A stretch of DNA of 64,000 bases from an uncultured Dehalococcoidia bacterium (lineage in GTDB: Bacteria; Chloroflexota; Dehalococcoidia; Lucifugimonadales; UBA3495): positions 1 to 64,000 of the forward strand of contig CATOSP010000001.1 in the NCBI GenBank assembly GCA_951812625.1, read 5' to 3'. Within the stretch, counting starts at the first letter, position 1. Each line of letters opens with the position of its first letter. Position numbers and translations under genes: made by a program. This document shows, piece after piece, positions 36,428 through 44,858 of this stretch. The notes beneath the pieces are model-generated. The model was not told where the DNA came from. It searched no databases and was given only the letters and a program-made list of their open reading frames with translations.

Positions 36428-38362
36428 ATGGGCTTGAATGCAACCGGAACCACCCGCCCGGCTCGGTCCACCCACCGGCTCTTCGCACGCATCGCGGTAT
36501 CCTTCCGGCCCTACCTGCCCCAAGTAATTCTGGTCGGTCTGCTAATCCTCTTCTCCGCAGGGTTGGGGGTCATCAACCCGCTCTTGGTCCAGGTGGTATT
36601 CGACCGCGCCCTGTTCCCCACTTCGGGAGGCCCAGACCTGGACTTGCTGTGGACACTTGCCGCCCTCATGGCGGGCGTCATCGTCGTAACCAGCGGAATC
36701 GGCATCCTCCAGACCTACCTCACGAACAGCGTCGGCCAGCGGGTTATGCGAGACCTGCGGGACCGGCTGTTCCGCCACCTCCAGAGCCTGTCCCTGGACT
36801 TCTTCACCGGCACCCGCACCGGGGAGGTCCAGTCCCGGGTGGCCAACGACGTTGGCGGAGTGCGCAATGTGGTGACCACCACCGTTACCGACGTGGTCTC
36901 CAACGTGGTGATATTGATCAGCACCGTGGCGGCCATGACCGTACTTTCCTGGGAATTGACCCTGGTGGCAGTGGGTGTAGTGCCTTTCTTCGCATTTGTC
37001 AGCAAGAAGGTGGGGGAGAAGCGGCGGGCCGTTTCCCGACTGGTGCAGGAGTCCAACGCCGAGATGACCGCAATCACCCAGGAGACCCTGTCCGTCTCCG
37101 GGATCATGCTGACCAAGCTCTTCGGGAGGCAGGACCAGGAGGTTGAGCGGTTCCACCAGGAAAACCAACGGCTTTCCGACCTGGAGATACGGCGCCAGAT
37201 GACCGGACAGACCGTCTGGTCCATCATGCAGGCGTTCTTCTCCCTGTCCCCGGTGATGGTGTACGTCTTCGCGGGTTACCTGCTCCTCGGCCTGGGGGGA
37301 GGGGGGATCTCGCCCGGCACCATCGTGGCCTTCACTGCCCTCCAAGCGCGTCTATACTTCCCCGTCGGGACCCTGCTGAGGGTGTCCGTGGAACTCCAGG
37401 CATCGCTGGCCCTCTTCGAGCGCATCTTCGCCTACCTGGACACCCAGCCCGCCATAGCGGACGCCCCAGACGCGGTGGACATCGACCCCCGAACCATCGA
37501 CGGCTCAATCATGTTTGACCGCGTACGGGTAAACTATGGCACGGCACGGCCGAGAGAGGATACTGACCGGGTTTTGGACCTTCCCTCACCCCGCTACGCC
37601 CTGGATGGGGTCAGTTTCCAGGTGCAACCCGGCCAGTTGGCGGCCTTTGTGGGTCCCAGCGGCGCCGGGAAGACCACCATCTCGTACCTAATCCCCCGCT
37701 TGTACGATGCCAGCGAGGGTTCCGTGAAGATTGACGGCTGGGACGTCCGCCGGTTGAAGCAGCGGACACTGGCAAACATCATCGGCTACGTATCACAGGA
37801 AAGCTACCTGTTCCACGCCAGCGTCAGGGACAACCTCCTTTACGGCATGCCAGACGCAACTGACGATGAAATCTACGGTGCCGCCCGGGCCGCCAACATA
37901 CACGACAGGATCATGGAATTCACCGACGGCTACGATACCGTGGTTGGGGAACGGGGGTACCGCCTCTCGGGAGGGGAGCGTCAACGACTGTCCATCGCCC
38001 GTGTGATTCTTCATCAACCCCGGATCCTGATCCTGGACGAGGCAACGTCTGCCCTGGACACCGCCAGCGAACGGCTGGTCCAGGCCGCACTACGCCCCCT
38101 TATGGACGGACGGACAACCATTGCCATCGCCCACCGCCTGTCAACCATCATGGCCGCAGACGTCATCTTCACCGTCGACCGGGGGAGAATCGTCGAGCAG
38201 GGTACTCACGAGGAACTGGTGGCCCGGGGCGGCATATATCATTACCTGTACCACCAGCAGTTCCAGGGAGGACTACTGGAGTGCGAATGCGAGGACGGGG
38301 TGGTCATGGCCGACGGGCAGATTGTTTACTCGGGGGATGCCAGCCTCGCCCGAGCAATGTAG
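36428..38362 (+). CDS. ABC exporter, fused permease and ATPase (MsbA/BmrA type)
   Basis: 644 residues. Six helices in the first about 330 residues, with the coupling region RDRLFRHLQSLSLDFFTGTR and EVQSRVANDVGGVRNVVTTT. The ATPase domain has Walker A VGPSGAGKTTISYL, Q-loop YVSQESYLF, signature LSGGERQRLSIARVIL, Walker B ILILDEATSALD and switch IAHRLSTI, all intact. It works as a homodimer or heterodimer exporting lipids or drugs. Monocistronic; substrate unknown. The C-terminal tail LLECECEDGVVMADGQIVYS is longer than usual. Confidence 0.92.
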   Translation: MGLNATGTTRPARSTHRLFARIAVSFRPYLPQVILVGLLILFSAGLGVINPLLVQVVFDRALFPTSGGPDLDLLWTLAALMAGVIVVTSGIGILQTYLTNSVGQRVMRDLRDRLFRHLQSLSLDFFTGTRTGEVQSRVANDVGGVRNVVTTTVTDVVSNVVILISTVAAMTVLSWELTLVAVGVVPFFAFVSKKVGEKRRAVSRLVQESNAEMTAITQETLSVSGIMLTKLFGRQDQEVERFHQENQRLSDLEIRRQMTGQTVWSIMQAFFSLSPVMVYVFAGYLLLGLGGGGISPGTIVAFTALQARLYFPVGTLLRVSVELQASLALFERIFAYLDTQPAIADAPDAVDIDPRTIDGSIMFDRVRVNYGTARPREDTDRVLDLPSPRYALDGVSFQVQPGQLAAFVGPSGAGKTTISYLIPRLYDASEGSVKIDGWDVRRLKQRTLANIIGYVSQESYLFHASVRDNLLYGMPDATDDEIYGAARAANIHDRIMEFTDGYDTVVGERGYRLSGGERQRLSIARVILHQPRILILDEATSALDTASERLVQAALRPLMDGRTTIAIAHRLSTIMAADVIFTVDRGRIVEQGTHEELVARGGIYHYLYHQQFQGGLLECECEDGVVMADGQIVYSGDASLARAM

Positions 38363-38502
38363 CGCGTAAGAAACCGGGATTCCCCTGGAATCCGGGTGGG
38401 AACACGTTCCGAGCCGGTCCAAGTGCTGAACCGCGCTGGCCGGACACACATATGCCCCTCGATGTTAGAATCCTCTGACCTTCACCTAAAGGAAACCTGA
38501 CC

Positions 38503-39498
38503 ATGTCCCGACAACTGCAACCAAACATTACTTCCACCATGATCAACCCTCACACCAGCCTGACTGTTATCGGGGTTGCCGTCGGACAACGCGGCCCCTG
38601 GCCAGTGGTCTCTGGTGCTCCAAACTCCACTGTTGATATGGTAGCCCCTCCCCCGGAATACCTTGCAGTGGCGGCCTGGGCCGCTTGAACCATCGTCACC
38701 GTGGTGGGCGTGGCCTACCGTGGCAGCATCTCCCTCGAAGACATACAGGTTGATTTCCAGGTGGAGGCCATGGAACTGGGGCATACCCTTGGCTTTGGCG
38801 TTCGGGAACGGGTCATCCTGAAAGGGCAACTCTCGGAGACTGAGCGGGTCCGTCTGGAACGGGCCGCCCGTTTCTGCCCGGTAGGGCAAGTCCTCAACAA
38901 GGGAGCGCTGGCTATCGAAGACCAGGTGCATTGGAATTCCGGCGAGGTGTCCAGGGTATCGCGGCCACTGGAACAACCCCCGACTTTGCCAGGCACCGGG
39001 ACACTCATTCCCTCGGGGTCGGTCCGGGGCCGCTATCTCCTGGACACCAAGGAGTACGACGAGGATGGAAGGATGGCTCACGAGGGCGAGGCCAAGGTGT
39101 ACGTGACCTGTGAGAATCTGACCCGCTCCAGCACCTGGACTGCGCTAGCCGGACACAGCTCCCAGGGTTTTGTACCCTCGCCCATTCCCCTGGTCCATGC
39201 TGCCTGGGCTGCGTCCACCGCCACCACACTAAACCGCCTGCTCCCATGTGACATTGAAGCCGCCGGAAACTCCACCGTCGAACTGAGCATCCCCGCCAGC
39301 GGCGGCCGCGGAGATTCCCAGAGCAACGCGGCCCAGGGCATCGTAGCTCCCCGCCAGGTGGTCCGAAGGGTCAAGGTGCCCGGCACCCCAGAAACCACGC
39401 CCATTGAAGTGGTGCAGGCCGCACTGTGGGCCGACCCCATCTCGGCGGCATGTATTCATGGAGGCACCCTCATCGAGGACGAAGTGCTCGTGGCGTGA
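38503..39498 (+). CDS. tandem OsmC-like protein, candidate selenoprotein (in-frame TGA at the catalytic Cys)
   Basis: One frame of 331 codons from ATG 38503 (AAAGGAAA upstream) to 39498, broken only by TGA 38686-38688 (codon 62). Around it, PPPEYLAVAAWAA-TGA-TIVTVVGVAYRG matches OsmC proteins, where this residue is the reactive peroxidatic Cys (as in AGCTAMT). The second OsmC Cys is present (RAARFCPVGQVL, Cys125). Residues from about 190 on repeat the fold: PIPLVHAAWAASTATTLNRL has Ser238 at the reactive position and ALWADPISAACIHGGTLIED has Asp311 instead of the second Cys. So the first domain would be an active Sec/Cys peroxidase and the second a degenerate copy. A SECIS-like hairpin follows the TGA. 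Alternative: a nonsense mutation. Confidence 0.75.
38699..38723 (+). promoter_or_regulatory. candidate bacterial SECIS element of the OsmC-like gene
   Basis: Counting from the base after UGA, GGTGGG (15-20) pairs with CCTACC (26-31, one G-U pair) around loop CGTGG (21-25). Four further pairs (11-14 with 32-35, two of them G-U) extend the stem to ten. Offset, stem length and loop match the hairpin in the DUF3179 gene. G in the loop and its distance from UGA fit the bacterial SECIS pattern. Confidence 0.6.
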
Positions 39499-39668
39499 TC
39501 CAAGCCCCCGTCCGAACCTTGACCCGAGGGAGGAACGAATCAAACGATCCCGCCTTACGGGTCCGCTAATGGTGTCCCAAGCATCTTCTTCAAGCCCACC
39601 ACTCTGGGGGTCCGGGTTGCGACTGGCGGGGTATAATGGACGCAATCGGATGTTCGAGAGGTCTTCCC

Positions 39669-40496
39669 ATGCCCCTGCGAAAACGGCCCGGCGTTGCCGT
39701 CGTTGAGGTCCACGGCGTTATCGGCACAAGAGTCCGAATCCCCGTCTACGAGCGCATGTTCGACACCATTGCCAAGAGCAAGCGCCACGCCGCAATGGTG
39801 GTGGACATCGACTCTCCCGGCGGATCCGCAGCGGGGTCGGAGGTCCTGTACTACGCCATCAGGAAGGTCGCCGCAGCCAAGCCAGTGGTTGCCTACGTGC
39901 GGGGCATGGGCGCGTCTGGCGGGTACTACCTGTGCTGTGCCGCCAGCCGCGTTTTCGCGCTGCCCAGCGCCCTGGTCGGCTCCATCGGTGTCATATACCT
40001 GCGGCCCGTGCTCCACCAACTGCTGGGCAAAATGGGCATTGAGTTCTCGGTGTTCAAGGAAGGCAGACTCAAGGACATGACCGGCTTCTGGCGCAACCCC
40101 ACTGATGAGGAAGGTGAGAAATTCCAGGGCCTGCTGACCGACATGTATGCTAACTTCGTGTCGGTGGTCTCCTCCGGACGTTCCATTGACGAACAACAGG
40201 TCCTGGAGCTTGCCACCGGCGAGGTATTCACGGCAACCCGGGGGAAAGACCTGGGATTGGTTGACGAGTTCGGAGGACTTGACCAGGCAGTAGAAGCTGC
40301 CGCCAGAATGGCGGGCGTAAACCCGAGGCCCGTGTGGGTGCGCCCCAGAAGGCCATTCTCGGAGCGACTGGTCGGACGTTTCGGGAACAACCAGTCGATG
40401 GGGGCCGTAATTGCCGGGGAGTTGCCACGGCTCCTGGTTGGCGGCATCTATTACATGGAGCCGTCCTACCTGCTGGGAGACTACCCTGGCGGCTGA
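39669..40496 (+). CDS. sppA: S49 family signal-peptide peptidase (SppA-like)
   Basis: 275 residues from ATG 39669 (MPLRKRPG). VAVVEVHGVIG, DIDSPGGSAAGSEVLYYAIR, GMGASGGYYLCCAASRVFAL (nucleophile Ser in ASGGYY) and FKEGRLKDMTGFWRNPTDEE (catalytic Lys in GRLKD) are the Ser/Lys dyad blocks of the short archaeal/Gram-positive SppA type. It degrades leftover signal peptides. No N-terminal membrane anchor is seen, unlike most SppA, so it may be soluble or anchored via its hydrophobic segments. Confidence 0.85.
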   Translation: MPLRKRPGVAVVEVHGVIGTRVRIPVYERMFDTIAKSKRHAAMVVDIDSPGGSAAGSEVLYYAIRKVAAAKPVVAYVRGMGASGGYYLCCAASRVFALPSALVGSIGVIYLRPVLHQLLGKMGIEFSVFKEGRLKDMTGFWRNPTDEEGEKFQGLLTDMYANFVSVVSSGRSIDEQQVLELATGEVFTATRGKDLGLVDEFGGLDQAVEAAARMAGVNPRPVWVRPRRPFSERLVGRFGNNQSMGAVIAGELPRLLVGGIYYMEPSYLLGDYPGG

Positions 40497-40526
40497 GAGC
40501 GCACTACCTGCAGGAAATCGGTCGAG

Positions 40527-41339
40527 TCACCCTTCCGTCGACGTTTCCAGTTGCTTGGCTTCCTGCCAGAGAGCTTCCTTTTGCATCAGTGGGAGACTGT
40601 CGAAGTCAAGGCCACGCTGGGCTGCCAGGGTCTCCATTGACATATATCTCCGCTGGAACCGGGAGTTGGCCTGGCGCAGGGCATCCTCGGCGTGGACCTC
40701 CATCCAGCGGGACAGGTTGACGATGGTGAACATCACATCCCCCAGTTCGTGGACCCGCTCCTCCTGATTTGACGCCCGGCGAAGTTCTTCCACCTCTTCG
40801 ACCAGCTTGTCCAGCACGCCCGAAATATCGTCCCACTCGAACCCGGCACGGCCAACCCGGTCCTGCAAAAGCTGCGCGTAGGTCAGGGCCGGAAGGTCCC
40901 GTGGGATCCCTTCGACCACGGACCGGTGTCCGCCCTGGCTCTTGCGCTCGGCTTCCTTTATACGCTCCCAGTTGCGCTCGACCTCCCGGGCATCTGAGGC
41001 TTTCTCTCCGGCGAATACATGAGGGTGGCGGCGGACCAGCTTTTCGTTGATGTGGGTCAGCACCTCGTCAACACTGAACTCGCCGTTCTCCCGGGCGATG
41101 TCAGCGTGGAAAGCAACCTGCACAAGAATGTCGCCCAGCTCCTCGGCCAGGGCCTGCGGGTCGTTGGCGTCGATAGCCTCCAACACCTCGTAGCACTCTT
41201 CCAGGAGGTTGCGTTTCAGGGAAGCGTGGGTCTGTTCCCGGTCCCAGGGGCAGCCGCCGGGGGCACGGAGCCGCTCAACGATGGCGAGCAGGGACTGGAA
41301 GGTCGTCATGTCGATTTCAGGCGCGTTATTGTTGGTCAT
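40527..41339 (-). CDS. mazG: nucleoside triphosphate pyrophosphohydrolase MazG
   Basis: 270 residues. ERLRAPGGCPWDREQTHASL, NLLEECYEVLEAIDANDPQA and LAEELGDILVQVAFHADIAR give the EExxE...ExxD metal-binding motif of the first MazG domain. A second copy is EEVEELRRASNQEERVHELG followed by DVMFTIVNLSRW. The enzyme hydrolyses NTPs and dNTPs to monophosphates and limits mutagenic nucleotides. The ORF-track start at 41954 is far upstream of homology; ATG 41339 is used. Its 5' end faces the next plus-strand gene. Confidence 0.93.
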   Translation of the reverse strand: MTNNNAPEIDMTTFQSLLAIVERLRAPGGCPWDREQTHASLKRNLLEECYEVLEAIDANDPQALAEELGDILVQVAFHADIARENGEFSVDEVLTHINEKLVRRHPHVFAGEKASDAREVERNWERIKEAERKSQGGHRSVVEGIPRDLPALTYAQLLQDRVGRAGFEWDDISGVLDKLVEEVEELRRASNQEERVHELGDVMFTIVNLSRWMEVHAEDALRQANSRFQRRYMSMETLAAQRGLDFDSLPLMQKEALWQEAKQLETSTEG

Positions 41340-41402
41340 AGACCGATTATAAGCGGGCCGGGAATTGCTTCTCAAGGGAGCCGGTGATACCTTAGACCGC
41401 CT

Positions 41403-42113
41403 ATGACGGGCGGACGACGGAACATGCCAGCGCTTGTGTCCGGGTGGCTGTTCGTGTTGTGTGTGCCCGTGTTCCTGATCTGCGCCAGCGTTGCGTGGGC
41501 GTTCAACGATCCAGGCGTGTACCACCGGGGCTTTCAGAAGTACCACGTATCCGCCTACTCCGGTATTGAGGAAGAGGACCTCCGGGGGGTGGGGGCCGGG
41601 TTCCGCAACTACTTCAACTCGCTGGAGGAACCGCTGGACATCCGCGCCCGCGTCTACGGGGAGGAGCGGGCGCTGTTCAACGACCGCGAGGTGCATCACA
41701 TGCGCGATGTGAAGCGGCTGGTCTGGGGGGTGTACGCGATAGCAGTTCTGACGGGGTTCTACGTCGCTGGTTGCGCTGCGTGGGCGTTGACTTCCGGCGA
41801 CTGGGACGCTCTCCGGCGTCTGGGGCGGCGATGCGCCTGGGGCGGCGGGACTACCCTTACGGCAATCGTGCTGTTCGGGGTGTTTGCCCTGACCGGGTTT
41901 GCGGCGCTGTTCACGCTCTTCCACCAGATCAGCTTCACCAACGACCTGTGGCAACTGGACCCGCGCACGGACTACCTGCTGATCCTATTCCCTTTGGGAT
42001 TCTGGTTCGATGCGACGGTAACGGTGGCCCTGCGCGCCGCGGCGGGGGCGTTGGCGCTAATGGCCGCAGGAGGAGGTTATCTGGCGTACCGCCGGTCCCG
42101 CAGCTCCCACTAG
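41403..42113 (+). CDS. TIGR01906/DUF1461 integral membrane protein
   Basis: 236 residues. Helix 1 (VSGWLFVLCVPVFLICASVA), a long extracytoplasmic segment with YSGIEEEDLRGVGAGFRNYF and LFNDREVHHMRDVKRLVWGV, then three more helices ending in TDYLLILFPLGFWFDATVTV. The HM-D (HHMRDV) block before helix 2 is the hallmark of this family of unknown function. It is divergent from mazG with 63 bases between start codons. Confidence 0.8.
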   Translation: MTGGRRNMPALVSGWLFVLCVPVFLICASVAWAFNDPGVYHRGFQKYHVSAYSGIEEEDLRGVGAGFRNYFNSLEEPLDIRARVYGEERALFNDREVHHMRDVKRLVWGVYAIAVLTGFYVAGCAAWALTSGDWDALRRLGRRCAWGGGTTLTAIVLFGVFALTGFAALFTLFHQISFTNDLWQLDPRTDYLLILFPLGFWFDATVTVALRAAAGALALMAAGGGYLAYRRSRSSH

Positions 42114-42238
42114 CCCAACGATTCAAGAGCGCCGAGAGAAGTGCCGAAGCACCGACTTCTCAAGCCGCCGCTAATCCGGTCCAGTCAGGAACAAAGGGAA
42201 GACTGGTGTGGAGCGGGCTCTGCGCCCTGACGGTGAGC

Positions 42239-42469
42239 CTAGTGGCCGCAGCCGCAGCCACCCGCGCCGCAGCAGCCGCCCCCGCCCATGGGAGGCATGG
42301 GGCTGAAATCCATCTCGCCAGATCCGCCGCGGGTGATGGAGGCGAAGACGGACAGGGCCCGGCGGGCCGGCTGTTCGCAGTTGGGGCAGTCCGCGCCGGT
42401 GGCGCTCATGGGTTGGAGCTTATCGAACCTGTGCTCACAGGTCGGGCAAAAGTATTCGTACAACGGCAT
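42239..42469 (-). CDS. FmdB-family zinc-ribbon protein
   Basis: 76 residues. MPLYEYFCPTCEHRFDKLQP and ADCPNCEQPARRALS give two CxxC pairs binding zinc. A Gly/Cys/His-rich tail (GGGGCCGAGGCGCGH) ends the protein and may bind an additional metal. FmdB proteins are putative regulators, function not established. Start at 42469 chosen from the conserved MPLYEY and a GGAAG site upstream. Confidence 0.85.
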   Translation of the reverse strand: MPLYEYFCPTCEHRFDKLQPMSATGADCPNCEQPARRALSVFASITRGGSGEMDFSPMPPMGGGGCCGAGGCGCGH

Positions 42470-43131
42470 GGTTTCATCTTCCTTATTATGTATGGCCCGA
42501 CGGTCTAACTCTGTGCTTCCGGCGGACATAAGCGTTGACTTGAATCTAACCGACGGGACCATAACCGTCAAGTGACGACGGTCCCTGGAAAGCGTTCCCC
42601 GACGAGGATACAGCTTACCGCCGAAAGAAGGCTGAAGGACTCCCTCAGTGATCAAGGCATAGCAGTCGCACCTTCGCGGGAGTTCCATCCCGCCCAAGCC
42701 CCCGTCGGCGAAGGAATTTTTTCGATTTTCCGGTCATTTGCGGACATTTCCGGACATTTTCACCCGCTTCCGGGTGTTGACCGGGCAGCGCGCTGGCAAG
42801 ACACATTTCCCCGAAGTGCCTATCGCCCCGATCCTCTCCGTAACTGATATGGTAAGGCAATATTCCCGGGATCGAAAGTGGGCGCGCGTCATCAAATCAG
42901 ACCACCCGAAAAAGGACGCCACCGGTCCTCTGACAATGTGACAAGCCTCGCTTGACACTGTTTGCAGCGGGTGTCAGACTAGCCTTAGTTGCCCGGTTAT
43001 CGGCGCCAACTTTGCCGACGGTTCTGGGGAGGGCCGCTGGCTGCACACCAAGAACGCCGCCCGATACCGCCATGCGGGTCGGTGAGCGGCGGACAGGACC
43101 AGTATCCCGAATCGAAACACAGGAGGAGAAC
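42470..43131 (+). other. 662-base gene-poor stretch with one dispersed repeat
   Basis: No gene is supported. It includes repeat unit D and, near 42940-43000, a stretch with TTGACA (42952-42957) that could be the promoter for the CDGSH gene. Confidence 0.5.
42711..42761 (+). repeat. dispersed intergenic repeat, unit D
   Basis: AAGGAATTTTTTCGATTTTC, CGGTCATTTGCGGACATTTC, CGGACATTTTC. Similarity to unit C continues about 110 bases downstream to GATATGGTAAGGCA. Confidence 0.7.
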
Positions 43132-43338
43132 ATGGCCGACGTAAGGATTGAAGTACGAGCAAACGGCCCCAACCGCGTCACCGGTCCCATTGAGATCGTG
43201 GACCAGAGCGGCAACAGCTACACTTTGCCCGAGGGACAATGGGTTTCCCTGTGCCGCTGCGGTGCATCCGAGAACAAGCCGTATTGCGACGGCTCTCACA
43301 GGGACTGCGGCTTCGAGGGGGCAAGCGAGGCCAAGTAG
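43132..43338 (+). CDS. CDGSH-type iron-sulfur protein
   Basis: 68 residues. CRCGASENKPYCDGSH is the complete CDGSH motif (three Cys and one His) that holds a labile 2Fe-2S cluster. Upstream, GPNRVTGPIEIVDQSGNSYT gives the short beta strand typical of small bacterial members. AGGAGGAGAAC precedes ATG 43132. It probably serves as a small electron or cluster carrier. A strong bidirectional hairpin follows. Confidence 0.9.
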   Translation: MADVRIEVRANGPNRVTGPIEIVDQSGNSYTLPEGQWVSLCRCGASENKPYCDGSHRDCGFEGASEAK

Positions 43339-43406
43339 TCTCGTCCTTTGTGAGGTCCGAGGCCTGGCCTGAGTGGACAGGCGGGGCACGAGGCCGTTGA
43401 TCCAGT

Positions 43407-43445
43407 AAGCAACGGGCCGGGGAAGATATCCCCGGCCCGTTGCTT
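43407..43445. terminator. perfect 16-bp hairpin between convergent genes
   Basis: AAGCAACGGGCCGGGG pairs perfectly with CCCCGGCCCGTTGCTT around AAGATAT. It lies between the plus-strand CDGSH gene and the minus-strand dehydrogenase and could stop transcription from both sides. Confidence 0.8.
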
Positions 43446-43464
43446 GCGTTCAGGAAATGACCTG

Positions 43465-44535
43465 CTAACCCGGCCGGTACATCTTCCTCACGCGCCGTAC
43501 CGAGTCCAGCCGGTCCTCGGCCAGGCGGTCGGCCGCGGCGGAGGTGGAGATTTCCTCCTCCCTGGAAATCGTTATGATGCGGCCCATGATCTCGTAGATG
43601 CGCTCCGTCTTTTCGCGGGCGCGCTCCTCGCTATAGGGAGTACCCAATTCCACGGACACGTTGATGATGCCACCGGCGTTGACCACGTAGTCCGGCGCGT
43701 AGAGGATCCCCCGACGGTGCAGTTCCTCCCCGTCGGCCTCGGTCAGCAACTGGTTGTTGGCCCCTCCCGCCACGACCCGCGCCCGCAGCCGTGGGATGGA
43801 ATCTGAGCTGATCACGCCGCCGAGGGCGCAAGGGGAGAAGATGTCGCAGTCCACGTCGATTATGCCATCGGGCGGCACCACGTCGATGCCCATGTCCCTC
43901 GCGCGGTCCAGGGCTTCCTCGTGGATGTCGGTGACCACGATCCGGCTGTCCTCTTCAAGCAGGTGGTGGGCCGCTTTGGAGGCTACCTTGCCGAACCCCT
44001 GCATGGCGACTGTCTTCCCCGCCAGTGAGTCGGAGCCCCACACCTCCTTGGAACAAGCCTTCATCCCCATGTAAAGGCCAAGGCCGGTCATGATGGAGGT
44101 GTCGCCGCTGCCCCCGGTACTCGTAGGGAGTCCCACCACGTGGTCCGTTTCCTGGTGGATATACTCCAGGTCGCGGGAGGTGCTGCCAACGTCGGTGGTG
44201 GTCAAGTAGCGGCCCCCGAGGGTCTCGACGAACCTGCCATAGGAACGCATCAACGCCTCGGTCTTGTCTGTCCGCGAGTCGGCGATGATGACCGCCTTTC
44301 CGCCGCCCAGCGGGATGTCCGCCGCCGCGGACTTGTAGGTCATGGCCCGGGAGAGGCGAAGGGCGTCATCCAGCGCCTCGGCCTCGCTGGCGTAGGGCCA
44401 GATGCGCACGCCCCCGCAGCCGGGTCCCAGGGTCGTATCGTGGATGGCGATGATTGCCCGCAGGCCGACGCCCGGGTCGGTACAGAACAACACTTCTTCG
44501 TATCCGCCCTTGCCCATTCTGTTGAGAATATCCAT
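43465..44535 (-). CDS. leucine dehydrogenase-type Glu/Leu/Phe/Val dehydrogenase
   Basis: 356 residues. LGPGCGGVRIWPYASEAEAL and DALRLSRAMTYKSAAADIPL with GGGKAVI carry the substrate-binding and catalytic Lys region. DVGSTSRDLEYIHQETDHVV and MQGFGKVASKAAHHLLEEDS (GxGxVA NAD site) with VVAGGANNQL follow. It interconverts branched-chain amino acids and 2-oxo acids with NAD. The start at 44535 (MDILNRMG) is chosen because GGAGG lies upstream and leucine dehydrogenases begin similarly (MEIF). It is divergent from a hypothetical gene. Confidence 0.88.
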   Translation of the reverse strand: MDILNRMGKGGYEEVLFCTDPGVGLRAIIAIHDTTLGPGCGGVRIWPYASEAEALDDALRLSRAMTYKSAAADIPLGGGKAVIIADSRTDKTEALMRSYGRFVETLGGRYLTTTDVGSTSRDLEYIHQETDHVVGLPTSTGGSGDTSIMTGLGLYMGMKACSKEVWGSDSLAGKTVAMQGFGKVASKAAHHLLEEDSRIVVTDIHEEALDRARDMGIDVVPPDGIIDVDCDIFSPCALGGVISSDSIPRLRARVVAGGANNQLLTEADGEELHRRGILYAPDYVVNAGGIINVSVELGTPYSEERAREKTERIYEIMGRIITISREEEISTSAAADRLAEDRLDSVRRVRKMYRPG

Positions 44536-44858
44536 GCCTGCCACCTCCTCCGACAAATGTGTCCCATCCTGGCTCATCCCCCGTGGTTCGGGTCTACAGT
44601 GCCACAGATGACCGAAAACACTTGCCCGTCATTATGTATTCCAATGACTAGTATCTATTATAGACTTCCTATGCCCATAATGAAACCGACATTACTACTA
44701 CGAATTCAAGATATTATAGGTCTCATAGACTGCTGTCTTTCCATCATTGACAGCCAGGCACAACCGATTGAGTAGATAGGAGACCGTGAGTATAATTGTT
44801 ACCGGAGAGACCAGCCCTTGGAGAATTGGCAGACTATTCGATTGAGGAGGTAGGGGAC
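44536..44858 (+). other. AT-rich divergent promoter region
   Basis: A 323-base gap between the dehydrogenase and the next gene; the central part (44620-44760) is strongly AT-rich. No ORF is supported, and no single promoter stands out clearly. Confidence 0.5.

Noticed and set aside
26922-38688. General recoding of TGA as Trp
   Set aside because: Many clear genes in the window end in TGA (for example argF and der), and the two internal TGAs replace Cys, not Trp.
38482-39081. 199-residue minus-strand ORF opposite the OsmC-like gene
   Set aside because: The plus strand has clear OsmC motifs across the whole span; the minus frame has none.
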